DNA of 33,821 bases from Rhodovulum sp. (GTDB lineage: Bacteria; Pseudomonadota; Alphaproteobacteria; Rhodobacterales; Rhodobacteraceae). The translations under genes were made by a program, and so were the position numbers. Below are positions 6,995 to 15,990 of this stretch, one piece after another (position 1 is the stretch's first letter; every line of letters begins with the position of its first letter). The stretch covers positions 1 to 33,821 of the forward strand of contig PALT01000027.1 in the NCBI GenBank assembly GCA_002706605.1, given 5' to 3'. The notes below the pieces were generated by a model. The model was given only the letters and a program-made list of their open reading frames with translations. It had not been told where the DNA came from and did not search any database.

Positions 6995-7852
6995 ATGACG
7001 CAGTTGGCAAAAGGGCGGCTTTGGGTAGCGCTCTGCAGTATCGCAGCGCTGAGCGCGTGCGAAGAAGGCGCGTCCCTGTTCGGGACCACCACAACCACCG
7101 CACCGGAAACCAGCACGACGACCACCTTGGTCGAGCGCGACGTCGAAGCACCCGATGTGTTTCAGGCGAATGAAAACGGTCTGTGGGACGGGCGTCCGTC
7201 GCTGGGCGGGGTCTGGGTTGCCTCGACCGACGCGACCGATCCTGAGCGCGTGATCATCCGCAACGAGACCAACGGCAAATTCGTGATCGGGGCCCTTTTC
7301 CGCCGTGAACGCGAATTGCCCGGACCCAAGTTGCAGGTGTCCTCGGATGCGGCGGCGGCGATCGGGATGCTGGCCGGTCAGCCGACATTGTTGAACGTCA
7401 CGGCCCTGCGCCGCGAAGAGGTTCCGGTTGAGCCGCCGGTTGAGGCAACCGCGCCGGCCCCCACCGAAGAGATTGAGACCGAGACCCTAGGCGATGATGA
7501 CGCGATTGCGGTTGCGGCCGCCGCCCTCGACGCCATGGACGACACCAAAGAGAGCGCCCCAGCCGCCGCTCCGGCCAGCACACCGGCACCTGCTGCGGCT
7601 CCGGCGGCGACCTCGTCCCTTGAGAAACCCTTCATTCAGGTTGGCATCTTCAGTGTCGAGGCCAACGCCACCCGCACGGGCAAGATCCTGCGCGACGGGG
7701 GGTTGGTGCCTGAAATCCTGGCCCAGGAAAGCAAGGGCAAACCGTTCTGGCGTGTGATCGTTGGCCCCGCGGGCAACAGCTCACAGCGCGCCGCCCTTTT
7801 GAAGACCGTCAAAGAGTTGGGCTATACCGACGCCTATTTCGTTACCAACTAG
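6995..7852 (+). CDS. SPOR domain lipoprotein
   Basis: 285 residues, ATG at 6995 with GAGGGG upstream. The lipobox ALSAC places the lipidated cysteine at residue 22. A Thr-rich linker follows at once (GTTTTTAPETSTTTT). Residues about 45-130 form a conserved globular part (ENGLWDGRPSLGGVWVAS), then a long Ala/Pro/acidic linker, then a C-terminal SPOR domain (about 208-285: FIQVGIFSVEANATRTGKIL ... YFVTN). SPOR domains bind denuded glycan strands of septal peptidoglycan. It lies 39 bp upstream of a DD-carboxypeptidase gene, which fits a joint role in cell-wall remodelling at division. Confidence 0.9.
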   Translation: MTQLAKGRLWVALCSIAALSACEEGASLFGTTTTTAPETSTTTTLVERDVEAPDVFQANENGLWDGRPSLGGVWVASTDATDPERVIIRNETNGKFVIGALFRRERELPGPKLQVSSDAAAAIGMLAGQPTLLNVTALRREEVPVEPPVEATAPAPTEEIETETLGDDDAIAVAAAALDAMDDTKESAPAAAPASTPAPAAAPAATSSLEKPFIQVGIFSVEANATRTGKILRDGGLVPEILAQESKGKPFWRVIVGPAGNSSQRAALLKTVKELGYTDAYFVTN

Positions 7853-7891
7853 ACCGAACCACCTGCGCGGAAACGAGACAAGAGACGCCCC

Positions 7892-9052
7892 ATGCGACAC
7901 CTGATTGCCTTTGTGACGGCGCTGTGCGCCCTGATCAGCCTATCCACCGCGGCAAGCGCCGCATTCGAGACCCGCGCGACGGCGGCCTATGTTCTGGACC
8001 AGACGACCGGCACGGTCCTGTTGTCCAAGAACGCCGAAACGCCCTTGCCGCCCGCGTCGATGTCGAAACTGATGACGCTGAACATGCTGTTTGAGGCCCT
8101 GCGCGACGGCCGCGTGTCGCTGGACACCCAGTTCAGCGTCTCGACCAAGGCCAAGAACATGGGCGGCTCGACCATGTTTCTGGACGAAACCGACCGTCCC
8201 ACCGTGGCGCAGTTGATCCAAGGGATCATCGTCCAGTCGGGCAATGATGCCTGTGTCGTCGTGGCCGAGGGTCTGGCGGGCACCGAAGACGCCTTTGCCC
8301 GCCTGATGAACCAGCGCGCACAGGCGCTTGGGATGACCTCCTCGACCTTTGCCAACGCCTCCGGCTGGCCCAACCCGAACCAGCGGATGAGCATGAAAGA
8401 CCTTGCCACGCTGGCCAACCGGTTGATCACCGAATTCCCCGAATATTACGGCTATTTCGGTCAGCCCGAGTTTGATTTCGATGGCCGCGCGCCGCAAAAC
8501 CGGTTCAACCGCAACCCCCTTCTGCGTCTGAACATCGGCGCCGATGGCCTGAAAACCGGCCACACCCAAGAGGCGGGCTATGGCCTTGTGGGTTCGGCCG
8601 TTCAGGGCAACCGCCGTGTGATCGTGGTGATTTCCGGTCTGAACTCTGAGGCCGAGCGCGCCGAAGAGGCCGAGCGTTTGGTCAACTGGGCGTTTCGTCA
8701 GTTCATTCAGCGCACGGTGGTCAAGGCCGACGCGCGCCTGACGGACACGCAGGTTTGGCTCGGCGATGCGCATCGCGTGGGTCTGGTCGCCGGCGAGGAC
8801 GTCAACCTGTTGGTGCCTGCGGTTCTACAGGGTGAGATCAGCGCGACCGTGGAATATGAAACCCCCGTCACCGCGCCGGTGACCAAGGGCCAACCCCTTG
8901 GCGAGTTGGTGATCGACATGCCCGACATGGAACAGGTGCGTGTGCCTCTGCTGGCGGAAAACGACGTGGCCAAGGGCGGCTTCCTGCCCCGTCTGCGCAC
9001 CGCCGCGACGGTCCTGTTTGAAAAGATCAACTCCGAGGCCGCAGGCCTGTGA
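7892..9052 (+). CDS. dacF: D-alanyl-D-alanine carboxypeptidase (PBP5/6, DacF-like)
   Basis: 386 residues. The signal peptide MRHLIAFVTALCALISLSTAASA directs it to the periplasm. All three active-site motifs of the S11 family are present: S56-M-S-K59 (nucleophile), S116-G-N118 and K221-T-G223. The C-terminal beta-rich domain (about 275-365) and the terminal segment (LPRLRTAATVLFEKINSEAAGL), which may form a membrane-attaching amphipathic helix, match the family. The enzyme removes the terminal D-Ala from peptidoglycan pentapeptides. It is co-oriented with the SPOR gene upstream and tmk 16 bp downstream. Confidence 0.93.
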   Translation: MRHLIAFVTALCALISLSTAASAAFETRATAAYVLDQTTGTVLLSKNAETPLPPASMSKLMTLNMLFEALRDGRVSLDTQFSVSTKAKNMGGSTMFLDETDRPTVAQLIQGIIVQSGNDACVVVAEGLAGTEDAFARLMNQRAQALGMTSSTFANASGWPNPNQRMSMKDLATLANRLITEFPEYYGYFGQPEFDFDGRAPQNRFNRNPLLRLNIGADGLKTGHTQEAGYGLVGSAVQGNRRVIVVISGLNSEAERAEEAERLVNWAFRQFIQRTVVKADARLTDTQVWLGDAHRVGLVAGEDVNLLVPAVLQGEISATVEYETPVTAPVTKGQPLGELVIDMPDMEQVRVPLLAENDVAKGGFLPRLRTAATVLFEKINSEAAGL

Positions 9053-9068
9053 GCAAGGGTCGCTAGAC

Positions 9069-9692
9069 ATGGGCGCGGGCCTGTTCATCACGTTTGAGGG
9101 CATCGACGGCTCGGGCAAATCGACCCAGGCCCGCCTGTTGGCCGAGCATCTGCGCGCCACGGGCCGCGCCGTGCATCTGACCCGCGAACCGGGGGGATCT
9201 ACGGGGGCCGAGGATATTCGCGCGCTGGTCCTGCAGGGGGATCCGGACCGCTGGTCGCCGGAAACGGAACTGTTGCTGTTCACCGCCGCGCGCCGCGACC
9301 ATCTGGAAAAGACCATCACGCCGCGCGTGGCCGCCGGTGACATCGTGATCTCGGATCGTTTTGTCGACAGCACCCGCATCTATCAGGGCATCACGCGGTC
9401 CCAACTGCGCGCCGAGGTCGATCAACTGCACGCGCTGATGATCGGACGTGAGGCCGACCTGACCTTTCTGATCGACATGGACCCCGAAACCGGCCTGTCC
9501 CGCGCCAAGGGGCGTGGCGGAGCGGAAGAACGGTTCGAAGATTTCGGCCTGTCCCTGCAACAGGCCAGCCGTCAGGGCTTTCTGAACCTTGCCGCGGAAT
9601 TCCCCGACCGCATTGTTGTGATCGACGGCAACCGCCCGCAAGAGACCGTCGCCGCCGACATTGCCGCCCATATGGACCGCGTGTTGGGATGA
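9069..9692 (+). CDS. tmk: Thymidylate kinase
   Basis: 207 residues. The ATG at 9069 gives MGAGLFITFEGIDGSGKST, so the P-loop (G11-S18) sits at the family's usual place; an open frame extends upstream but overlaps the carboxypeptidase gene. The DRF motif (ISDRFVDSTRIYQG) and the lid region RAKGRGGAEERFE follow. The enzyme phosphorylates dTMP to dTDP with ATP, feeding DNA synthesis (and indirectly the dTDP-sugars made by the rfb genes further along). Its stop overlaps the start of holB by ATGA, a translational coupling common in alphaproteobacteria. Confidence 0.96.
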   Translation: MGAGLFITFEGIDGSGKSTQARLLAEHLRATGRAVHLTREPGGSTGAEDIRALVLQGDPDRWSPETELLLFTAARRDHLEKTITPRVAAGDIVISDRFVDSTRIYQGITRSQLRAEVDQLHALMIGREADLTFLIDMDPETGLSRAKGRGGAEERFEDFGLSLQQASRQGFLNLAAEFPDRIVVIDGNRPQETVAADIAAHMDRVLG

Positions 9693-10825
9693 GCACGGAT
9701 CTCGACGACATCCCCGAGGCCGACCGCGTCGAAGGAGCCCCGCACCCGCGTGACACCGCACGCCTGATCGGGCAATCCCGCGCCGAGGCCGCGTTTCTTG
9801 AGGCCTATAACACGGGCCGTTTGCACCACGGCTGGCTGATCACAGGTCCGCGCGGCGTGGGCAAGGCAACGCTGGCATGGCGGATCGCGCGGTTCCTGCT
9901 CGCCACCCCGCCAGCGGGCGATGACGGGTTGTTCGGCGCGCCGCCCCCGCCCGAAACATTGGACATCGCACCGGATCATCCCGTGGCCCGCCGGATGCAG
10001 GCCATGGCCGAACCCGGTCTGTTCGTGCTGCGCCGCGCGTGGGATGACAGCAAGAAACCCGCGCGGATGAAAACCGTCATCACCGTGGATGAGGCGCGCA
10101 AGCTAAAGACCTTTTTCTCCCTCTCCGCCACCGATGGCGGACGCCGCGTCGTGATCGTCGATAGCGCGGATGAGATGAACCCGAACGCGGCCAACGCCCT
10201 GCTAAAACTGCTAGAAGAACCACCCGCCGACGCGATCCTGATGCTGATCTCGCATCAGCCCTCGCGCCTGTTGCCGACGATCCGCTCGCGCTGTCGCGAA
10301 TTGCGGCTGGACACGCTGCCCGCCGATGACATGGAACAGGCCCTGATCCAAGCGGGCGCAGACGTGACCGACCCGACCGCCTTGGCCGCGCTGTCGGGCG
10401 GATCCGTGGGCGAGGCAATCCGCCTGACAAACCTCGACGGTCTGGACATGTACCGCACCCTTCTGGCGCTGTTTGCCGGTGCGCCGCGCATTGATCGCCC
10501 GCGCGCCCTTGCCCTTGCCAACAGTGTCACCGGCAAAGGGGCCGAGGCGAAACTGGACCTTTTGCTGCGCCTGTTGGACCTGTTCCTGATCCGTCTGGCG
10601 CGCACCGGTGCGGGCGCCCCACCTATCCCCGAGGCCGCAGCGGATGAGACCGCGATCCTGTCCCGACTTGCCCCGAATGTGACCGCCGCCCAAGGCTGGG
10701 CCGCGCTCGGTGCGGAACTTGGCGGCAGAATCCGGCACGGACGGGCGGTCAACCTTGACCCTGCGGCGTTGATCCTTGATACCGTCCTTAAGATTGATCA
10801 GACGGCGGCGAAATTTGCCGCCTGA
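9689..10825 (+). CDS. holB: DNA polymerase III subunit delta'
   Basis: 378 residues. AAA+ clamp-loader fold with the phosphate-binding loop G53-P-R-G-V-G-K59 after LHHGWLIT. The helix NAANALLKLLEEPP and the SRC motif (TIRSRCREL) that supplies the trans-acting arginine are clear family marks. The usual delta' zinc-binding cysteines between Walker A and B are not present, as in many alphaproteobacterial homologues. It works with HolA and DnaX to load the beta sliding clamp. Overlaps tmk by 4 bp and is 11 bp from the tatD-type gene. Confidence 0.94.
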   Translation: MSTDLDDIPEADRVEGAPHPRDTARLIGQSRAEAAFLEAYNTGRLHHGWLITGPRGVGKATLAWRIARFLLATPPAGDDGLFGAPPPPETLDIAPDHPVARRMQAMAEPGLFVLRRAWDDSKKPARMKTVITVDEARKLKTFFSLSATDGGRRVVIVDSADEMNPNAANALLKLLEEPPADAILMLISHQPSRLLPTIRSRCRELRLDTLPADDMEQALIQAGADVTDPTALAALSGGSVGEAIRLTNLDGLDMYRTLLALFAGAPRIDRPRALALANSVTGKGAEAKLDLLLRLLDLFLIRLARTGAGAPPIPEAAADETAILSRLAPNVTAAQGWAALGAELGGRIRHGRAVNLDPAALILDTVLKIDQTAAKFAA

Positions 10826-10836
10826 CAGGCAGGCGC

Positions 10837-11643
10837 ATGAGCACAATTCCACATATCACCGACAGTCACTGCCATCTGGATTTTCCGGATTTCGCCGATG
10901 AATTGCCCGACGTTATTGAGCGCGCCGTCGCCGCCGGTGTGACGCGGATGGTGACGATCTGCACGCGGCTGCGCAACGAACCCACCGTGCGCGCCATCGC
11001 CGAACGGTTTGACCCCGTGTTCTACGCCGCAGGCACCCACCCGATGAGCGCGGCAGATGAACCCATGGCAACCGTCGACGAACTGATCGCCCTGTCCCAG
11101 CATCCGAAATTCGTCGGCATCGGCGAGACGGGCCTTGATTACCATTACACCGCCGATAGCGCCGAGGTGCAGAAACAAAGCCTGCGCATCCATATCGCCG
11201 CCGCACAGGAAACCGGCCTGCCGCTGATCATCCACGCACGCGCCGCCGATGATGACATGGCGGATATCCTGCGCACGGCCTACGTTGAGCGCCCCTATAG
11301 CTGTGTCATGCATTGCTTTAGCTCATCTGCCGAACTGGGTCGCGCGGCGCTGGACCTTGGGTTCTATCTGTCGATGTCGGGCATCGCGGCCTTTCCGAAA
11401 TCGCAAGAGCTGCGCGATATCTTTGCCGCCGCGCCGGTGGACCGCATTCTGGTCGAAACCGACGCGCCCTATCTTGCGCCGCCGCCCCACCGCGGCAAAC
11501 GCAACGAACCGGCCTACAGCGCCCTGACCGCACAGGTCGGCGCGGATGTGTTCGGCATGGATTACCCCGCCTTCGCGGCACAGACACAGGCCAATTTCGA
11601 CCGCCTGTTCTCCAAGGTCAGCGCCTACAAGGCGGCCGCATAA
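10837..11643 (+). CDS. TatD family metal-dependent hydrolase
   Basis: 268 residues, TIM-barrel amidohydrolase of the TatD/YcfH type. Metal ligands are visible in DSHCHLDF (H-x-H), GIGETGLDYHY (Glu), IIHARAADDD (His), MHCFSSS (His) and VETDAPYL (Asp). Homologues act as 3'-5' DNA exonucleases or metal-dependent DNases. In most alphaproteobacteria this gene follows holB or metG, which fits here. Its TAA stop overlaps the next ATG (TAATG at 11641-11645). Confidence 0.93.
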   Translation: MSTIPHITDSHCHLDFPDFADELPDVIERAVAAGVTRMVTICTRLRNEPTVRAIAERFDPVFYAAGTHPMSAADEPMATVDELIALSQHPKFVGIGETGLDYHYTADSAEVQKQSLRIHIAAAQETGLPLIIHARAADDDMADILRTAYVERPYSCVMHCFSSSAELGRAALDLGFYLSMSGIAAFPKSQELRDIFAAAPVDRILVETDAPYLAPPPHRGKRNEPAYSALTAQVGADVFGMDYPAFAAQTQANFDRLFSKVSAYKAAA

Positions 11644-12440
11644 TGGCGCGGATGCATTTCACCATCCTTGGCTGCGGCTCATCGGGGGGCGTGCCACGGC
11701 TGGGCAATAACTGGGGCGATTGCGACCCGACCAACCCCAAGAACACGCGCACGCGTTGTTCCCTGCTGGTCGAACGCGAGGATGACGACGGCATCACGCG
11801 CGTATTGATCGACACGACACCGGACATGCGTGCGCAACTGCTGCGCGCCGGTGTGGGCGAACTGGACGGGGTGATCTACACCCACGCCCATGCCGATCAC
11901 GTGCATGGCCTCGATGACCTGCGCCAGATCGTGTTCAACATGAAATCCCGCCTGTCCGTCTGGGCCGATGGCGCGACGCAAGACGCCCTTTACTCGCGCT
12001 TTGGCTATGCCTTTATCCAACCGGCGGATTCGCCCTATCCTCCGATTTTGGACATGCACACGATCAAGGGCGACGTGACCATCTCCGGCGCGGGCGGCGA
12101 CATCACATTCAGCCCCCTGCGCGTCGATCATGGCAGCATCGACGCCCTCGGGTTCCGGATCGGTGATCTGGCCTATATCCCCGATGTGGTCGAAATGTAT
12201 GACGAGACATGGCCGAAACTGGACGGGCTGTCAGTGCTAATCCTCGACGCGCTGCGCCGTACGCCGCACCCGACGCACCTGCATCTGGACAAGGCGCTGG
12301 ACTGGATCGACCGTCTATCGCCCACACGCGCCGTCCTGACCAATATGCACATCGATCTGGACCATGACACCGTGGCCGCCGAGACCGCAGATCACATCGA
12401 TCCGGCCTACGACGGGATGACCCTGACGCTGGAGCTCTAG
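11643..12440 (+). CDS. MBL fold metallo-hydrolase (PhnP-like)
   Basis: 265 residues. The metal-binding motif HAHADHVHGLDDLR (HxHxDH) and later ligands in VDHGSIDALGF and the C-terminal MHIDLDHD segment mark a beta-lactamase-fold hydrolase. The N-terminus ILGCGSSGGVPRLGNNWGDC resembles the PhnP cyclic-phosphate phosphodiesterase and tRNase Z-type subgroup. The physiological substrate is not known; this partner of tatD is conserved in Rhodobacteraceae. It is translationally coupled to tatD and lies 1 bp from the transporter gene downstream. Confidence 0.9.
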   Translation: MARMHFTILGCGSSGGVPRLGNNWGDCDPTNPKNTRTRCSLLVEREDDDGITRVLIDTTPDMRAQLLRAGVGELDGVIYTHAHADHVHGLDDLRQIVFNMKSRLSVWADGATQDALYSRFGYAFIQPADSPYPPILDMHTIKGDVTISGAGGDITFSPLRVDHGSIDALGFRIGDLAYIPDVVEMYDETWPKLDGLSVLILDALRRTPHPTHLHLDKALDWIDRLSPTRAVLTNMHIDLDHDTVAAETADHIDPAYDGMTLTLEL

Positions 12441-12441
12441 C

Positions 12442-13371
12442 ATGAACGCGCTGATCGACGTCATCCTGCCGGTGTTCCTCGTTCTGGGCTTCGGCTATCT
12501 GGCGACGTGGCGCCGCTTTATCACCGAACCCGCGATCGACGGTCTGATGAAGTTTTCCCAGAACTTCGCGATCCCCTGCTTGCTCTTTAGCGGGATTTCG
12601 ACGCTGGATCTTGGGCAGAACTTTGAAATCCGCCTGCTGCTGTCCTTTTACACCGGCGCGATCTCGGGCTTTACCGTCGGTCTCTTGGGCGCGCGGTTCC
12701 TGTTCAAACGCGACTGGGAGGACTGCGTCGCCATCGGCTTTATCGGGCTGTTCTCGAACTCGCTCCTCCTTGGCCTCCCGATCACCGAGCGCGCCTATGG
12801 CTCAGACGCCCTCGCCCCGAACTACGCCATCATCTCGATCCACGCGCCGATCTGCTATTGCATCGGGATCAGCGTGATGGAAACCGTCCGCAACCGCGGC
12901 AACGACGCGATTTCGACCCTGCGCGCGATCCTCAAGGCGATGTTCAAAAACGCACTGGTCATCGGGATCACCCTGGGCTTTATCGTGAACCTCTCGGGCC
13001 TCACCCTACCCGGCCCAGTGTCCGAAGCGCTCGGCCTGATGATCCGCGCCGCCCTCCCCGCCGCGCTCTTCGCCCTTGGCGGCGTTCTCTACCGCTACCG
13101 CCCCGAAGGCGACCTGCGCGCCATCGCCTTTGCCTGCGCCCTCTCGCTGCTGCTCCACCCGATGATCACCTACGGTATGGGCACGGCTCTGGGCCTTAGC
13201 ACCGGCCAAATGCGCTCGGCGGTCTTGACCGCCTCCATGGCGCCGGGGGTTAACACCTACCTGTTTGCCAATATGTACGGCGCCGCCCGCCGCGTCGCGG
13301 CCTCCTCGGTGTTGATCGGCACGGCCATGTCGATCCTGACCATCTGGATCTGGCTGGCCATCCTACCCTGA
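12442..13371 (+). CDS. AEC family transporter (auxin efflux carrier type)
   Basis: 309 residues with about ten hydrophobic segments and a five-plus-five arrangement: N-terminal ALIDVILPVFLVLGFGYLAT and C-terminal SVLIGTAMSILTIWIWLAIL. Typical family marks are the early NFAIPCLLF segment and the APGVNTYLFANMYG motif near the C-terminus. These carriers export small organic anions in bacteria; the substrate cannot be read from the sequence. Last gene of the run starting at the SPOR gene, followed by a terminator. Confidence 0.9.
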   Translation: MNALIDVILPVFLVLGFGYLATWRRFITEPAIDGLMKFSQNFAIPCLLFSGISTLDLGQNFEIRLLLSFYTGAISGFTVGLLGARFLFKRDWEDCVAIGFIGLFSNSLLLGLPITERAYGSDALAPNYAIISIHAPICYCIGISVMETVRNRGNDAISTLRAILKAMFKNALVIGITLGFIVNLSGLTLPGPVSEALGLMIRAALPAALFALGGVLYRYRPEGDLRAIAFACALSLLLHPMITYGMGTALGLSTGQMRSAVLTASMAPGVNTYLFANMYGAARRVAASSVLIGTAMSILTIWIWLAILP

Positions 13372-13404
13372 TCCCCTCTTCATCTTGGCCCAAATACTCA
13401 AACA

Positions 13405-13430
13405 AAAACCGGGCCCAAAGGCCCGGTTTT
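13405..13430. terminator. Bidirectional intrinsic terminator
   Basis: AAAACCGGGCC (13405-13415) pairs perfectly with GGCCCGGTTTT (13420-13430) around a CAAA loop. Read in either direction it is a GC stem followed by T-rich sequence. It lies between the convergent AEC transporter gene (ends 13371) and the polyamine-type permease gene (ends 13456). Confidence 0.9.
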
Positions 13431-13455
13431 CTCATATCCGAAACTCTCCGCCAGA

Positions 13456-14307
13456 TTATCCCGGCGACATCCCGCGCAGCCGCTCCGAGCGGCGGCGCAG
13501 CAACTCGACCGTGGTCAACAGGGCAATCGAAATCCCCACAAGGATCGTCGCCACCGCCAGAATGGTCGGGCTGATCTGTTCGCGCAGACCGGTGAACATC
13601 TGCCACGGCAAGGTCTTTTGACCGGCTGAGCCGACGAACAGAACCACAACCACCTCATCAAACGAGGTGATAAAGGCAAACAGGCCACCCGAAATCACAC
13701 CGGGCAGGATCAGGGGCATCTGGATCTTGAAGAACGTGGTCACGGGATCCGCGCCCATGTTCGCCGCCGCGCGGGTCAACGACCGGTCAAACCCGACCAG
13801 TGTCGCCGTCACGGTGATGATCACGAAGGGAATACCAAGGGCCGCGTGCGCCAGAACCACACCGACATAGGTGCCTTGCAGACCGATCCGGCTGTAGAAA
13901 AAGTACATACCAGCGGCTGAGATGATCAGGGGCACGATCATCGGCGAGATCAGGATCGCCATGATCGCGCGCCGGAACGGCACGTGATCTTGGCTGAGGC
14001 CCACCGCCGCCAGCGTCCCCAAGGACACCGACAACAGCGTCGCCACCGGCGCGATTTGAACCGAGTTCACCAGCGCTTGCTGCCAGTCGGGATTGCTAAA
14101 GAAATCCTGATAGTGCTTGAACGAGTAGGCATCCGCCTCAAACGCCAGCATCCCCGGCGTAAAGGTGAAAAAGTTCTCTGCGTTAAAGCTGAGCGGGATA
14201 ATCACCACAATCGGCGCGATCAAAAAGAACAGGATCAGGCCGCACAGCACCTTAAAGGTATAGTGCCAGATGCGCTGACCCGTCGTGGCATAAGGGGGTA
14301 GTTCCAT
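13456..14307 (-). CDS. ABC transporter permease, PotC/PotI type
   Basis: 283 residues with six predicted membrane segments, beginning with LCGLILFFLIAPIVVIIPLS. The EAA loop that docks on the ATPase is LTRAAANMGADPVTTFFKIQ and then LPLILPGV. This is the second inner-membrane subunit of a spermidine/putrescine-type importer and lies 11 bp after the first permease gene. Last gene of the four-gene importer operon, before the bidirectional terminator. Confidence 0.92.
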   Translation of the reverse strand: MELPPYATTGQRIWHYTFKVLCGLILFFLIAPIVVIIPLSFNAENFFTFTPGMLAFEADAYSFKHYQDFFSNPDWQQALVNSVQIAPVATLLSVSLGTLAAVGLSQDHVPFRRAIMAILISPMIVPLIISAAGMYFFYSRIGLQGTYVGVVLAHAALGIPFVIITVTATLVGFDRSLTRAAANMGADPVTTFFKIQMPLILPGVISGGLFAFITSFDEVVVVLFVGSAGQKTLPWQMFTGLREQISPTILAVATILVGISIALLTTVELLRRRSERLRGMSPG

Positions 14308-14318
14308 GGTTTTTCTCC

Positions 14319-15908
14319 TTAGCCCAAGCTGACGTTGTCGATGCCGACGATCTTGTCATAGACCCAGTACAGGATCAGAACGACCGCCAACAGAATGGTG
14401 CCCAAGGCCGCCGCCAGACCCCAGTTCAGCGAACTGGAAATGTGATAGGCGATCCGGTTGGAAATGAACGTCCCGGTGGTACCACCCACCAGTTCGGGCG
14501 TGATGTAATAGCCGATGGCCAGAATAAAGACCAAGATACAGCCCGCCCCGATCCCCGGCACAGATTGCGGGAAATAGACGCGCCAGAAGGCCACCCAGTT
14601 CGTCGCGCCAAGGGATTTGGCCGCACGCACGTAATAGGGCGGAATGGTCTTCATGACCGAGTAGAGAGGCAGGATCATGAACGGCAACAGGATGTGGGTC
14701 ATAGCCACGATCGTGCCGAACTGGTTGTTGATCATCACCAGACGATCCGCGTCATCCACAAGACCGATCCACACAAGGATATCGTTGATCACGCCCTGTT
14801 GTTGCAGCAGGATTTTCCACGCCGAAGTCCGCACCAAAAGCGAGGTCCAGAACGGCAACAGCACGAGGATCATCAACAGGTTCGAGGTACGCATCGGCAG
14901 GTTGGCTAGAAGAAACGCAATCGGATAGCCGAGGATCACACAGCTGCCCATGATCATCAGGCTCATGAACAAGGTGCGCTTGAAGAGCAGCATGTAGATC
15001 TGACGATCTTCCGGCAGGCTCTCAATCCCGTCGGGCGACTTTTTCAGGTCAACCGAAGCAAGGAAATAGCCGCTGGTGTATTCAGGGGTAAAGGCCTTGA
15101 TCGTGCCCCACACCTCGGGGTCGGTCCAGCCTTTGTCGGCTTTGACGAACAGGTCTTTGGTGGTAGTGACCTCAAACGTGGGCACCGCAGCTGCGGCCGC
15201 CGAGATCAACGCCGCGCTCTCGCCGCTAAAGGCCGAGGCCGCATCGGGATTCGCGATCAGGTCGGTGTAAAGGGCCAGATAGACCGGATGCCACGGCTCT
15301 TCCTCGGTAACACTGTCTCCTTTGGTGTCCGCGATGGTCTTGGCAAAATCGGCATAGATCGACGCGGTTTCCGGCAGCGCCTGCTCGGCCGCGGGCGAAA
15401 TCGCGAAGGGATCAGTCGAGGCCGCCATCAGGGCAACCCACGTTGCGGGCTCTTCCCATGCGGGGTTCAGCGCGACGAATTGATCGGTGTACTCCTCACC
15501 GAAATCATCAACGCGGCGCCCCGTTTTACGGAACATCGAGGAGATACCGGTGGTCTCATAGTTCAGACGCGAGCCCAGACGGGTGTGCGTTTTCAGTTCT
15601 GCCGCCGTGACCATATCATAGGTCATCATGCGGTAGACATCCTCGGACGGCGCTTCGCCCGCTTCGTGATCCCAGTCTTCCAGCGCGACAACCGTGCGCG
15701 GCAGGGTCTCGGAAACGATGGCGTTCTCGACCGAGCGGAACAGCATATCCGCAATCGGGCCGACAAAAGTCACCAGAATAAAGATTAGCAGGGGTGCGAT
15801 CAGGGCAAGGGCACGCAGTTTCTGCGCCCGCAGGGCACGCTGCAAACTCTTTTTCAATGGGGTGCCGTCGGCCGCAAGCACCGGGCCGGCTTGGGAGGCG
15901 TCGCTCAT
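14319..15908 (-). CDS. ABC transporter permease, PotB/PotH type, with large insert
   Basis: 529 residues, against about 280-320 for typical PotB/PotH. After a cytosolic start and TM1 (about 34-56, LIAPLLIFILVTFVGPIADM) there is a hydrophilic region of roughly 240 residues before the conserved permease core resumes near RTLFMSLMIMGSCVILGYPI. The core carries the EAA loop YYVRAAKSLGATNWVAFWRV and five further membrane segments. By topology the insert should face the periplasm, where it could contact the binding protein. The reading frame is continuous, so the insert is not an artefact of a frameshift. The ribosome site is AGGAAACGGT. I recall similarly long permeases in other Rhodobacteraceae but cannot verify this here. 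Confidence 0.9.
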   Translation of the reverse strand: MSDASQAGPVLAADGTPLKKSLQRALRAQKLRALALIAPLLIFILVTFVGPIADMLFRSVENAIVSETLPRTVVALEDWDHEAGEAPSEDVYRMMTYDMVTAAELKTHTRLGSRLNYETTGISSMFRKTGRRVDDFGEEYTDQFVALNPAWEEPATWVALMAASTDPFAISPAAEQALPETASIYADFAKTIADTKGDSVTEEEPWHPVYLALYTDLIANPDAASAFSGESAALISAAAAAVPTFEVTTTKDLFVKADKGWTDPEVWGTIKAFTPEYTSGYFLASVDLKKSPDGIESLPEDRQIYMLLFKRTLFMSLMIMGSCVILGYPIAFLLANLPMRTSNLLMILVLLPFWTSLLVRTSAWKILLQQQGVINDILVWIGLVDDADRLVMINNQFGTIVAMTHILLPFMILPLYSVMKTIPPYYVRAAKSLGATNWVAFWRVYFPQSVPGIGAGCILVFILAIGYYITPELVGGTTGTFISNRIAYHISSSLNWGLAAALGTILLAVVLILYWVYDKIVGIDNVSLG

Positions 15909-15942
15909 ACCGTTTCCTGTTGAAAATGTTGTTTTTATTTGG

Positions 15943-15970
15943 TGCGGGGGCCCGTTGTCAGGCCCCCGCA
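15943..15970 (-). promoter_or_regulatory. Intercistronic hairpin between binding-protein and permease genes
   Basis: TGCGGGGGCC (15943-15952) and GGCCCCCGCA (15961-15970) form a perfect 10-bp stem with an 8-nt loop. In the direction of transcription it is followed by an A-rich stretch, not a T run, so it is not a standard terminator. It is placed just after the binding-protein stop codon and probably protects the upstream mRNA from 3' exonucleases, raising binding protein over permease (inference from well-known importer operons). Confidence 0.6.
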
Positions 15971-15990
15971 GGCGTTAGGTCAGAGACCTA

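Noticed and set aside
6511-7173. Open frames over the tRNA gene on both strands (for example one containing GGGIRTHGTLSRTPVFKTG)
   Set aside because: This peptide is the well-known false translation of a tRNA-Ser gene; the DNA folds as a complete tRNA with encoded CCA.
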